DNA from: Oscillospiraceae bacterium
GTDB lineage: Bacteria; Bacillota; Clostridia; Oscillospirales; Ruminococcaceae
Direction of reading: 5' to 3'
Length of the DNA stretch: 28,088 bases
Assembly (NCBI GenBank): GCA_900770285.1
Contig: CAAGJO010000033.1
Coordinates: 1-28,088, forward strand
Position 1 is the first letter of the stretch, and each line of letters starts with the position of its first letter. Both the position numbers and the translations under genes were made by a program. Shown one piece after another: positions 13,270-20,910 of the stretch. The notes under the pieces are model-generated. The model was given only the letters and a program-made list of their open reading frames with translations, did not search any database and had not been told where the DNA came from.

Positions 13270-15702
13270 ATGTTTGGTAAGTCAGCTTTTTTAAAACATT
13301 CAACAGAGAAAAAGCCAAAAGAACTGTATCTTTTGCTTTTTATTACCGCTTTTGTAGGAATGATGATCGCCTTTCTTCCTACAATGATCACAAATGACGG
13401 AATTTTCCTCTACTATGGAGATTTCAATTCTCAACAGGTCATGTTCTATCAGCATGCCAACGATGTTATCCGTGACGGCGGAGTTTCCGGTTGGGACTGG
13501 GGCACAGACTTAGGCTCCAGCTTTATAGGCTCATATGCTTTCTACCTTTTGGGAAGCCCGTTTTTCTGGATAACAACAATTTTCCCTTCAAAAGCCGTGC
13601 CGTTCTTAATACCATGGCTATTGGCACTCAAAACCGCTTTGGCAGCTGTTTTTGCATATGCTTTTATCAGACGTTTTGTAAATTCACCAAGTGCCTGCTT
13701 TATTGGCGGTATCCTTTATGCATATTCAGGATTTCAGGTCTATAATGTATTCTTTAACCATTTCCATGATGCCACAGCATTTTTCCCAATGCTGCTTCTT
13801 GGATTTGAAATGTTGGTCAAAGACAAGAAAAAAGGTGCATTTGCAATACCTGTTGCAATTTGTGCCTGCATAAGCTATTTCTTCTTTGCCAGCGAGATTA
13901 TTTTCCTGATCATTTATTTCGCTGTCCGGTTAACTGATGAAGAATTCAGAAAAGCATTTAACCTTAAGACATTTGGTTTGTTGGCATTAGAATCAGTTCT
14001 GGGTGTAATGATGTCGGCAATTATACTTCTTCCTGCATGCCTGGATATATTAAGCAACCCTCGTCTTGAAAGCAGACTTTACGGTCTTGATATGTTTATA
14101 TACAGCGAAAATGTTCGTATTCCAAGAATTCTTCAGGCATTCTTTATGGTTTCCGATATGCCTGCCCGTGTTAATCTTCTCCAGTCAGATAACGCAAGAT
14201 GGGCTTCCATTGCCGGCTATCTGCCAATGTTCTCGGTATGCGGTGTTGCAGCATTTATGAGAACACGCAAAAAGAGATGGGAATCAAAACTGATTATTAT
14301 TTGTTTGATAATGGCTTGCATTCCAATACTGAACTGCTCATTTATGCTGTTTAACGGTTCATATTATGCACGATGGTTCTACATGCCGATTTTGATTATG
14401 TGTCTTATGAGTGCAAAAATAATGGACGAAAACCCTGAAGATCTTAAAAAGGGTTTGCTTATAACAGTACTTGGCGGATTGTTCTTTGTTGGCATAGGCT
14501 TGCTGCCTCAGCAGGAAAACGGAAAACTTGTTTTTGGCAAAATCGCACAGTATGCTGACCTGTTCACCATACAGGAAGTTCTTACAATAGCATTTATAAT
14601 CGCATTGCTTATTGCTGCATTGTTCATAACAAAAATGAAACAAGGACGTCAGATAATTGCCGCAATGACTGCTGTTTCATGTATAGTATGCATGGTTACA
14701 ATGGTTAATTACGGTTCCGAGCAAGGAGAATATATGCACTATAAATACATTAAAAACGGTATCTATGGCAGCGAGAATTTAGATTTGGAAAAGCTTGATG
14801 CTGAATTTGATGATGAAGGCAACAGCTTTTACCGTATTGATACTTCCCCTGACGTTGATAACTGGTGTATGTTCTGGCATCTATCATCTATGAGAACATT
14901 CCATAGCGTTGTGTCCAGTTCAATTATGGATTTTTATCAATCTATCGGTGAGACCCGTGATGTTGCATCAAGAATTGAACCTAATATTTATGCTTTGAGA
15001 GGTCTTTTCTCAGTAAGATATTATTTCCAGCAGCTTAGCGATGAACAGCTTAACGGTACTGCCGAAAATGTGCCTGATGAATATCAACAGGACCTTGCAG
15101 ACTTTAAATATGTTGATACACAGAATGGTTTCAACATTTACGAAAATCAGAACTGGGTTCCAATGGGCTTTGCATTTGACAAATACATAACAGACAGTGC
15201 AATTCAAAACAGCTCAGACAATGCTGATAAAGCAAATCTTCTTATGGAAGGATTAGTTCTTGACGATGTACAGATCAAAAAGTATTCCGACTGCATTGAA
15301 GCGTATGACACAAATCAAGTAAGAAACAGAGCCAGCTATGCAAAAGCCTGCGAAGCAAGAAGGTCACAATCATGCTATTATTTCAAAGAAAGCTCAGAAG
15401 GCTTTGACGCTAAAATAAATCTGGATAATAACCGTTTGGTATTCTTCAGTGTTCCGTATGATAAAGGCTGGACAGCTGAAGTAAACGGCGCACCTGCCAC
15501 CATTGAAAAAGTATCCTATGGATTTATGGCTGTAAGATGCAGTAAGGGCGACAATACCATAACCTTTAAATACAAGACGCCAGGTCTGACAGCAGGAACA
15601 GTTATAACCTTTACAGGAATTGGCATATTTGCAGCATATATCGGAATTTCTGTTTATATGAGCAGAAAATCAGGTAAACATTCAAAGAAGAAAACTAAAT
15701 AA
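13270..15702 (+). CDS. YfhO-family multi-spanning membrane protein
   Basis: An 810-residue integral membrane protein of the YfhO family (PF09586). Seen: about a dozen hydrophobic segments, the first at about 20-37 (LYLLLFITAFVGMMIAF); the early luminal motif near YYGDFNSQQVMFYQH; a large soluble extracellular region (about 500-770) with many Tyr, Asn and Asp; a final membrane segment (about 775-795); and a Lys-rich tail. Members are polytopic and GT-C-like; Bacillus YfhO is linked to glycosylation of lipoteichoic acid, so a polymer-modifying role at the cell surface is plausible but not shown. The ATG at 13270 is preceded by AACGAGG 8 nt away and by a promoter. The Nudix gene follows after 11 bases. 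Confidence 0.9.
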   Translation: MFGKSAFLKHSTEKKPKELYLLLFITAFVGMMIAFLPTMITNDGIFLYYGDFNSQQVMFYQHANDVIRDGGVSGWDWGTDLGSSFIGSYAFYLLGSPFFWITTIFPSKAVPFLIPWLLALKTALAAVFAYAFIRRFVNSPSACFIGGILYAYSGFQVYNVFFNHFHDATAFFPMLLLGFEMLVKDKKKGAFAIPVAICACISYFFFASEIIFLIIYFAVRLTDEEFRKAFNLKTFGLLALESVLGVMMSAIILLPACLDILSNPRLESRLYGLDMFIYSENVRIPRILQAFFMVSDMPARVNLLQSDNARWASIAGYLPMFSVCGVAAFMRTRKKRWESKLIIICLIMACIPILNCSFMLFNGSYYARWFYMPILIMCLMSAKIMDENPEDLKKGLLITVLGGLFFVGIGLLPQQENGKLVFGKIAQYADLFTIQEVLTIAFIIALLIAALFITKMKQGRQIIAAMTAVSCIVCMVTMVNYGSEQGEYMHYKYIKNGIYGSENLDLEKLDAEFDDEGNSFYRIDTSPDVDNWCMFWHLSSMRTFHSVVSSSIMDFYQSIGETRDVASRIEPNIYALRGLFSVRYYFQQLSDEQLNGTAENVPDEYQQDLADFKYVDTQNGFNIYENQNWVPMGFAFDKYITDSAIQNSSDNADKANLLMEGLVLDDVQIKKYSDCIEAYDTNQVRNRASYAKACEARRSQSCYYFKESSEGFDAKINLDNNRLVFFSVPYDKGWTAEVNGAPATIEKVSYGFMAVRCSKGDNTITFKYKTPGLTAGTVITFTGIGIFAAYIGISVYMSRKSGKHSKKKTK

Positions 15703-15713
15703 GGAGAATCTTT

Positions 15714-16259
15714 ATGATACAAAATGAAAAAACCCTTTCCGTTGAATATATCTACAGCGGAAAGGTTGTTGAACTTACAAAAGAACAGATAGAAATGGAT
15801 AACGGACACAAATCCATGCGGGAGCTGATACATCATCCGGGCGGAGTTTGTGTTATTCCCATTGATGATGAGGGAAACATATATTGCGTAAAGCAATTCA
15901 GATACCCTTTCAAAAAAGTTCTGCTGGAAGTTCCGGCAGGAAAACTTGAAAAAGGGGAAGATCACCGTGAATGCGGTATTCGTGAACTAAAAGAAGAAAT
16001 CGGTGCAGAGGCGAAAACAGTAGAGTATCTCGGCTGTGTTTATCCCACTGTTGCATATGATAACGAGATTATACATATTTATATGGCCAAAGGCCTGACT
16101 TTTGGCGAGCAGCACCTTGATGAAGGAGAATTTGTAGATATTGTAAAAATCCCATTAAAAAAAGCTGTGGAAATGGTTATGAACAATGAAATTCCCGATT
16201 CAAAATCACAAATAGCTATTTTAAAGGCAGCTTATTTAGAAGGCAATCACAAAGCATAA
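15714..16259 (+). CDS. nudF: Nudix hydrolase, ADP-ribose pyrophosphatase type
   Basis: Hydrolyses a nucleoside diphosphate linked to another group, most likely ADP-ribose to AMP and ribose-5-phosphate. The Nudix box is complete: Gly76, Glu82, then REL-K-EE-I-G (90-97), fitting G-x5-E-x7-REUxEExG. The preceding QFRYPFKKVLLEVPAGKLE stretch (61-79) is characteristic of the ADP-ribose subgroup, and the 181 residues match. It is cytoplasmic. Start ATG follows AAGGAGAA. It is translated from the same unit as the YfhO gene, with an 11-base gap, but no functional link is evident. A bidirectional terminator follows. Confidence 0.92.
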   Translation: MIQNEKTLSVEYIYSGKVVELTKEQIEMDNGHKSMRELIHHPGGVCVIPIDDEGNIYCVKQFRYPFKKVLLEVPAGKLEKGEDHRECGIRELKEEIGAEAKTVEYLGCVYPTVAYDNEIIHIYMAKGLTFGEQHLDEGEFVDIVKIPLKKAVEMVMNNEIPDSKSQIAILKAAYLEGNHKA

Positions 16260-16278
16260 ATAAATTTTAGCATAAAGA

Positions 16279-16312
16279 AAAACAGCGGAGTTTTATTCTC
16301 CGCTGTTTTCTT
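16279..16312 (+). terminator. Bidirectional terminator between convergent genes
   Basis: A 12-bp stem (AAAACAGCGGAG at 16279-16290 with CTCCGCTGTTTT at 16298-16309) has T-rich bases after it on the plus strand. The A-rich left side gives GTTTTCTTTA on the minus strand. It serves the Nudix gene and the lipoprotein gene ending at 16323. Confidence 0.85.
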
Positions 16313-16322
16313 TATGTAATTA

Positions 16323-17204
16323 TTATTTGTAATCACAAGAAATAACTTCACCGTTTTCATCGATGAATGTGATGTTTGCGATGTAAAGATCCTGCTTATT
16401 AGGAATTGACCATTTCATAAGTGCAAGGTACTGAGGCTTAGTTGTGTTAACAAACTTAGCGTCTTCTTTGATACCAGGCTTAATGTCAAGTTCATAAGCA
16501 GCCCATTCGCTTGACCATTCAGACCAGCCAAATTCCTCAAGTTCCTGCCAGCCGTTGTTATCTGTACCATCATCATTCTTCATATATGGCTGTGTAACAA
16601 ATTTACCGCCTACAAATGCAGGAACCTTACAGTCTTCACCTTCATCATTCTTGATTGTTCCTTCTGCCTTTGTTACAATATCCATTTTAATTTCAAAAAT
16701 CTTAGGAAGCTGATCTTCTTTGCCCTTGAAGAGCTTAGAAATATCAAAATGAATCTTAGGAACCTTATAGTTTTCGCCTCTTCTGTCCTTATCAAGAGTT
16801 TCAACCTTGAGCATAGGAACGCCTTCAAGCTCTACAATTGACATCTTAACATGTGATTCATCATCTGTAAAGTCATTAGCAGACATTGATGAAACAAAAT
16901 CATCTATATTCATGTCTTTAGAGAATTTAAATGAAGCTGTTTCCTGGTTTTTAAGCTCACCTGGCATTTCAGAAATATCTTTTGGCGGTGGAAGACTTTC
17001 GTCTTTCTTATCAGCACTTGATTCTGCAGTTGACTCTGTGGCAGTTGATTCTTCAGCTGTTGATTCTGCAGCAGAAGCTTCAGTAGAATCTTCAGTTGAT
17101 GAAGTTGTTGCAGCTGTTGAACTGTCATTAGTCTTATTGCCGCATGATGCCATTACAGTGCAAGCCATTGTTAATGCCAAAATAGCAGCACATATTTTTT
17201 TCAT
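16323..17204 (-). CDS. Ser/Thr-rich lipoprotein of unknown function
   Basis: I do not recognise the domain. The 293-residue protein has a lipoprotein signal with lipobox VMASC (Cys21). A long Ser/Thr/Glu/Ala linker made of ESTAEEST-like repeats follows (about 26-70), then a proline patch, then a soluble domain of about 210 residues rich in Lys, Asp and Trp. The ending SWSSEW...LMKWSIPNKQDLYIANITFID looks like beta strands of a surface or carbohydrate-binding fold, which is a guess. The protein should stand off the membrane on its linker. Start ATG follows a strong AGGAGGT site; the promoter is at 17260-17288, with an inverted repeat in the leader. The downstream neighbour of the secreted protein gene is separated from it by that gene's terminator, so each is its own unit. 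Confidence 0.85.
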   Translation of the reverse strand: MKKICAAILALTMACTVMASCGNKTNDSSTAATTSSTEDSTEASAAESTAEESTATESTAESSADKKDESLPPPKDISEMPGELKNQETASFKFSKDMNIDDFVSSMSANDFTDDESHVKMSIVELEGVPMLKVETLDKDRRGENYKVPKIHFDISKLFKGKEDQLPKIFEIKMDIVTKAEGTIKNDEGEDCKVPAFVGGKFVTQPYMKNDDGTDNNGWQELEEFGWSEWSSEWAAYELDIKPGIKEDAKFVNTTKPQYLALMKWSIPNKQDLYIANITFIDENGEVISCDYK

Positions 17205-17225
17205 AGTAAATTACCTCCTATAAAC

Positions 17226-17288
17226 TTGTTTATTCTATAAACAAAAGATTTACAAATCAATTATAACACAAGGAAAATCATTTATCAA
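17226..17288 (-). promoter_or_regulatory. Promoter and leader palindrome of the lipoprotein gene
   Basis: Minus strand: -35 TTGATA (17283-17288), 17-bp spacer, perfect -10 TATAAT (17260-17265). Just past the expected transcript start lies an inverted repeat, TTGTTTAT and ATAAACAA (17226-17233 and 17237-17244) with a 3-base centre. It is a candidate operator or short leader hairpin. Confidence 0.65.
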
Positions 17289-17334
17289 TATAAGTTTTGC
17301 ACAATTAGAAATACGCAAATTTGTAAATTTTACA

Positions 17335-17366
17335 CAAAAAGAGAGGATTGTATTAACAATCCTCTC
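17335..17366 (-). terminator. Terminator of the secreted protein gene
   Basis: Minus strand: an 11-bp perfect stem (17341-17351 with 17356-17366, 4-base loop) followed by TTTTT. It lies 19 bases past the stop codon. Confidence 0.9.
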
Positions 17367-17385
17367 GAAAAATATTAAGTAAAAA

Positions 17386-18384
17386 TTATTTTCTCTTCTT
17401 AGCAATTACAAGTGCAGTACCTGCAAGTGCAATTCCTGCAAGTGCAAGACCTGATGCAGCACCTGTGTTAGCAGAAGAATCTGAGCTGCTGCCCTTTGAG
17501 CTGCTTGCTGATGTACCGCTGGTAGAACCGCTGGTTGATGTTCCGCTTGTTGAACCACCAGTTGTGGAAGAACCTTTTGCTGAGCTGCCTGTTGAACTGC
17601 TCTTACTGTCAGAATCACTGTTGCTAGCAGCATCACCCTTGCTGTCTGAATCGCTCTTGCTGCTTCCGGCACTAGCGTCCTGATCAGCATATTTGCCGTC
17701 AGCATAGTAAACATCACCCATAGCAACTTCGCCGTCAGATGCAATCTTATTGCCGTTGTCATCAACTAATTCAAAACCAAGAATACTCCAACCCTTTGTT
17801 GAATCCTGGTTAAAGCTCTGTACTACAAAGTTAGCATAGTCCTGATCAAGTCCTGATGCATACTGCTTTTCAATAGTGTAAAGTCCTGTTTCACCGGAAA
17901 TATCAGCATCAGTTTTATCAGCACTAATAAAACTCTGAAGATTAGCTTCAATTGTATACTTATTTCCATCAACATAAATCTTGCTGATATCTTTATTCTT
18001 TTCTGTATTTACAGTTCCGTCTTCATTAAGATATCCGCCAGGTCCGAGTGACCAGTCAACCTGTCCCCAGCCGAGCATATGAGCTGTAACAACAATTGAG
18101 CCTGAAGCCTCCCAGTTTTCTTCTCCGAAATAGTCGCCCTGAACAGTAATTCTTGCTGTAGTAGCTTTGAAAAGTTCATCCCAAGTGGCCTGCTCATTTT
18201 TACCCAGCATAGGATTATCTTTTTCATCACCTAATAAGGATACTGTTGCACGAGTATCCTTAGCTTCAAGTTTCCATTTGTCTGAAGCTTTGATTGGTGC
18301 GCCGTCACCTGCTGCTGCAGGGATAGCCATTGCTGCCATTATAGCTGCTGCAGAAAGTCCTGCAAAAATCTTTGAAATCTTCAT
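17386..18384 (-). CDS. Secreted protein with Ser/Gly-rich stalk and possible wall-anchor tail
   Basis: A 332-residue exported protein of unrecognised family. Seen: a signal peptide (1-25, ending AIPAAA before GDGAP); a globular domain of about 200 residues with Trp-rich strands such as FGEENWEASGSIVVTAHMLG and a calcium-style DDNGNK turn; a low-complexity Ser/Thr/Gly/Lys stalk (about 235-303); and an ending SANTGAA, a hydrophobic segment of about 17 residues and the basic tail KKRK. That ending has the layout of a sortase signal, but the motif is a loose NPxTG/LPxTG variant with Ala in place of Pro, so simple membrane anchoring is equally possible. Start ATG follows GGAGGAG; own promoter and terminator. 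No sortase gene is in the window. Confidence 0.85.
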   Translation of the reverse strand: MKISKIFAGLSAAAIMAAMAIPAAAGDGAPIKASDKWKLEAKDTRATVSLLGDEKDNPMLGKNEQATWDELFKATTARITVQGDYFGEENWEASGSIVVTAHMLGWGQVDWSLGPGGYLNEDGTVNTEKNKDISKIYVDGNKYTIEANLQSFISADKTDADISGETGLYTIEKQYASGLDQDYANFVVQSFNQDSTKGWSILGFELVDDNGNKIASDGEVAMGDVYYADGKYADQDASAGSSKSDSDSKGDAASNSDSDSKSSSTGSSAKGSSTTGGSTSGTSTSGSTSGTSASSSKGSSSDSSANTGAASGLALAGIALAGTALVIAKKRK

Positions 18385-18446
18385 TTTAATCTCCTCCGTT
18401 TATGTTTTTTGTTTTCTTTTATGAATAATCATAAAATCTTACATAC

Positions 18447-18475
18447 ATTATACCAAATTAAAATTTAAAAATCAA
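18447..18475 (-). promoter_or_regulatory. Promoter of the secreted protein gene
   Basis: Minus strand: -35 TTGATT (18470-18475), 17-bp spacer, perfect -10 TATAAT (18447-18452). The bases between it and the dprA promoter (18476-18627) show nothing else I can name. Confidence 0.75.
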
Positions 18476-18627
18476 TGGGTTAATTTAAGTTTTTTGAAGG
18501 TTTCGCCAAAAATATTCAACAAATTTTCAAATATATTTTTGTACACTTTTACATTTTTGTGATTAGGAACTGTTTAGTATATCACCGCCAATAATATTTA
18601 CATAAATTTGATAAGCTGTTTTTTCTA

Positions 18628-18656
18628 TTGATTTTTGTTTATAAATATGGTATAAT
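18628..18656 (+). promoter_or_regulatory. Promoter of the dprA unit
   Basis: Plus strand: -35 TTGATT (18628-18633), 17-bp spacer, perfect -10 TATAAT (18651-18656). It gives a leader of about 50 bases before the dprA start. Confidence 0.75.
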
Positions 18657-18712
18657 CCATATTGTAGGATAATTATGTCGAAAGGTAGAAGTGCCCAAGC
18701 ACGGTGCATATT

Positions 18713-19582
18713 ATGGATGAATCTATCTATTGGGCGTGGCTTACAATCGGCGCCTTCGGAAGTTTGAGAACATGGACACTGCTCCGAACTGGATTTTCTC
18801 CCAGTAAGTTATATAGAATCGTTAAAAACGGTGAAAATCCGGGATTTACTCCGGCAGAGTTCAAAAAGCTGAGGAATACGTCGCTTCGGAAGGCTGAATA
18901 CGTTCTCAGCACTGCAAAAGCACATAATATTAATGTATACACACCTGATGATTATGGCTATCCCTCAAAACTTTTGAATATTGCCAATCCGCCTGCTATG
19001 CTGTTTTCTTACGGCAGTCTGGAAGATATTTCTATCAGTCCGTCTGTCGCAGTAATAGGCTCACGTTCAGCAGATGACTATGCATTATATGCCGCAAATA
19101 CAATTTCACGCCAGCTTGCTGATAAAGGAATTACTATAATAAGCGGTTTTGCAAAAGGCATTGATTCCTGTGCACATAATGCAGCTCTAAATGCAGCAGG
19201 GCAAACTCTAGCTGTTCTTGGCTGCGGTATTGAGTATGATTATCCTCATGGTACTATGCCGTTTAAAAGGCGCATAGCAGAAAACGGCGCAGTGATCTCA
19301 GAGTTTTTTCCCGCTGCAGAACCAAAAGCTGAGAATTTTAAAATACGAAATCGTATTATTTCTGCACTTTCCGACGGAATTTTGGTCATATCCGCAGGAA
19401 AACACAGCGGAACACTTAATACAGTATCTCATGCTCTTGATCAGGGTAAGGATATCTTTGTTCTTGCTCCTCATGATGTTTTTTCAGGGAGCTATGACGG
19501 AAATATTGCACTTCTTCGTGACGGTGCAACTCCGATCTATTCATCGGCTGATATTTTCAACAGCCTTAAAACAGAGCTTTGA
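18713..19582 (+). CDS. dprA: DNA processing protein DprA
   Basis: Binds incoming single-stranded DNA and loads RecA during natural transformation; it is also widespread in non-transforming bacteria. Seen: an N-terminal helical part (1-80), then the Rossmann-like DprA core with PPAMLFSYGSL, VAVIGSRSADDYALYAA (near 112-128), IISGFAKGIDSCAHNAALNA, LAVLGCGIEYDYPHG and VISAGKHSGTLNTVSHALDQG. At 289 residues it lacks the C-terminal winged-helix domain found in longer homologues, which is common. ATG 18713 is chosen (GGTG 6 nt upstream); a GTG at 18704 is the only in-frame alternative and has no ribosome site. The usual neighbour topA is absent; instead a VanY-like gene follows 51 bases later. Confidence 0.93.
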   Translation: MDESIYWAWLTIGAFGSLRTWTLLRTGFSPSKLYRIVKNGENPGFTPAEFKKLRNTSLRKAEYVLSTAKAHNINVYTPDDYGYPSKLLNIANPPAMLFSYGSLEDISISPSVAVIGSRSADDYALYAANTISRQLADKGITIISGFAKGIDSCAHNAALNAAGQTLAVLGCGIEYDYPHGTMPFKRRIAENGAVISEFFPAAEPKAENFKIRNRIISALSDGILVISAGKHSGTLNTVSHALDQGKDIFVLAPHDVFSGSYDGNIALLRDGATPIYSSADIFNSLKTEL

Positions 19583-19633
19583 CCTTAAAGCTTTGAAAGT
19601 TATAAAGTTATTTACTAAAGAGAGTGATATTTA

Positions 19634-20857
19634 ATGCCGCAAAAAACAACCCATTATTACATAAAATATCAGAATGTAGCTTTTGTACTTGCAATTTTGC
19701 TTTTAATCCTCGTGGGAATCACATCAGGCTGTCAGGCAAAATCAGATAAAAAACCGGCAAAGAACGAAAGCTCTGCCGTTGATGCAAGCTCATTGTCCGA
19801 GCCAAAACTGTTCAGCAACTTTAAGTATGTTACTGTGAAAAACGATACAGCTGTTCATAACGGTGTGCTTACCGTTATAGATAAAAATAATCCATATACA
19901 GGCAATACACCGGATAATCTGGAATCTGTTTATAATTATCTTTTTAATAGTAAAGACGAACAGGTTTGCCTTGCAACAAGTTCTGATGTTAAGGGTAATC
20001 CAACAATGCTTAAAGCCTTCAACAGTATGATAGTCGATTTTAATAAAGAAACAAATATTGATAATGTTATAGTTAATTCAATGTATGTTGAAAAGACAAA
20101 AGATAACGCTGACGATCTTTATGAACACCAGACCGGAAATGCATTTGACTTAAACATTTATGATGAAGAAAATGGCACATATCCGTCGCTCACAGCAGAA
20201 GGCGATTATACCTGGTTTAGCAAGAATTGCTATAAATACGGTTTTGTTCAGCGTTATACAGAAGACAAAGCCGCAGTAACAGGAGTTACTGCAAGAGATG
20301 ATTATTTCAGATATGTAGGAAAAGTTAACGCAAAGATTATGAATGACAATAAGCTTTGCCTTGAAGAGTATATTAAATTTATCAAGGATTATTCCTTTGA
20401 TAAGCCTCTTGAATGTGTTTGTGAGGATAACAGCAGCTATGCAGTATACTACGTCCCATCAGAAAAGGGAAGTGAAACCAGGATTCCCGTTCCTCTGAAT
20501 GATGATAACAGTCCATATAAGTATTCATATTCAGGCAATAATTCCGACGGTTATATTGTATGGGTAAAACTTGCAGATAATGCCGCCCCTGCATCATCAA
20601 GTACTGCCGACAGCAGTATTGCTGACAGTACCGCTAGCAGCAGCACTGCCGAAAGCAGTTCACAAAGCAATACAGAAGAAAGCAGTGACATTGACAGCAC
20701 ATCACTTGACAGCAGCAGTGATACCGGTTCATTCTATGAGGTTGATTCAGGCAAAGATGAAAGCAAGTCATTAGATTATCTTTCTGTAGGAAGTTATATA
20801 GAAGGAACTTCCAGATCCGACCCTGCCCCTGAACCGAATGAGCAGACAAATCAATAA
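19634..20857 (+). CDS. VanY-like (M15B) lipoprotein, probably catalytically impaired
   Basis: The fold is that of D-Ala-D-Ala carboxypeptidases, which trim peptidoglycan stem peptides outside the cell. Seen: a hydrophobic N-terminal segment (15-30) ending in TSGC (Cys33, likely lipidated); the zinc motif EHQTGNAFD with His165 and Asp172; KYGFVQRY and FRYVG near 202-229; and a Ser-rich acidic C-terminal tail (about 320-380). Unlike the canonical ExWHxRYVG, this protein reads RDDYFRYVG. The third zinc ligand His is Tyr224, and the catalytic Glu position is Arg221. The SGYR substrate-arginine motif also appears as SMYV (149-152). So it may bind cell-wall peptide without cutting, or cut by another arrangement. 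The ribosome site is weak. It probably shares the dprA transcript and ends at a strong terminator. Confidence 0.85.
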   Translation: MPQKTTHYYIKYQNVAFVLAILLLILVGITSGCQAKSDKKPAKNESSAVDASSLSEPKLFSNFKYVTVKNDTAVHNGVLTVIDKNNPYTGNTPDNLESVYNYLFNSKDEQVCLATSSDVKGNPTMLKAFNSMIVDFNKETNIDNVIVNSMYVEKTKDNADDLYEHQTGNAFDLNIYDEENGTYPSLTAEGDYTWFSKNCYKYGFVQRYTEDKAAVTGVTARDDYFRYVGKVNAKIMNDNKLCLEEYIKFIKDYSFDKPLECVCEDNSSYAVYYVPSEKGSETRIPVPLNDDNSPYKYSYSGNNSDGYIVWVKLADNAAPASSSTADSSIADSTASSSTAESSSQSNTEESSDIDSTSLDSSSDTGSFYEVDSGKDESKSLDYLSVGSYIEGTSRSDPAPEPNEQTNQ

Positions 20858-20873
20858 GAATTTCACATTATTC

Positions 20874-20910
20874 AGCTGAAATAGCCAAAAACTATTTCAG
20901 CTCTTTTTTT
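20874..20910 (+). terminator. Terminator of the dprA/VanY-like unit
   Basis: An 11-bp perfect stem (20874-20884 with 20892-20902) is followed by CTTTTTTT. Its right half overlaps the last codons of the convergent GHL10 gene. Confidence 0.9.

Noticed and set aside
16807..17223. 138-codon plus-strand frame opposite the lipoprotein gene
   Set aside because: It mirrors the Ser/Thr-rich linker of the minus-strand lipoprotein and has no promoter or ribosome site.
17406..17765. Frames overlapping the Ser/Gly-rich stalk on both strands
   Set aside because: Low-complexity codons open several frames at once; the signal-peptide-bearing frame with a ribosome site and promoter is the real one.
20634..20849. 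Frames opposite the tail of the VanY-like gene
   Set aside because: They arise from the repetitive AGCAGC-type codons of the Ser-rich tail and show no start signals.
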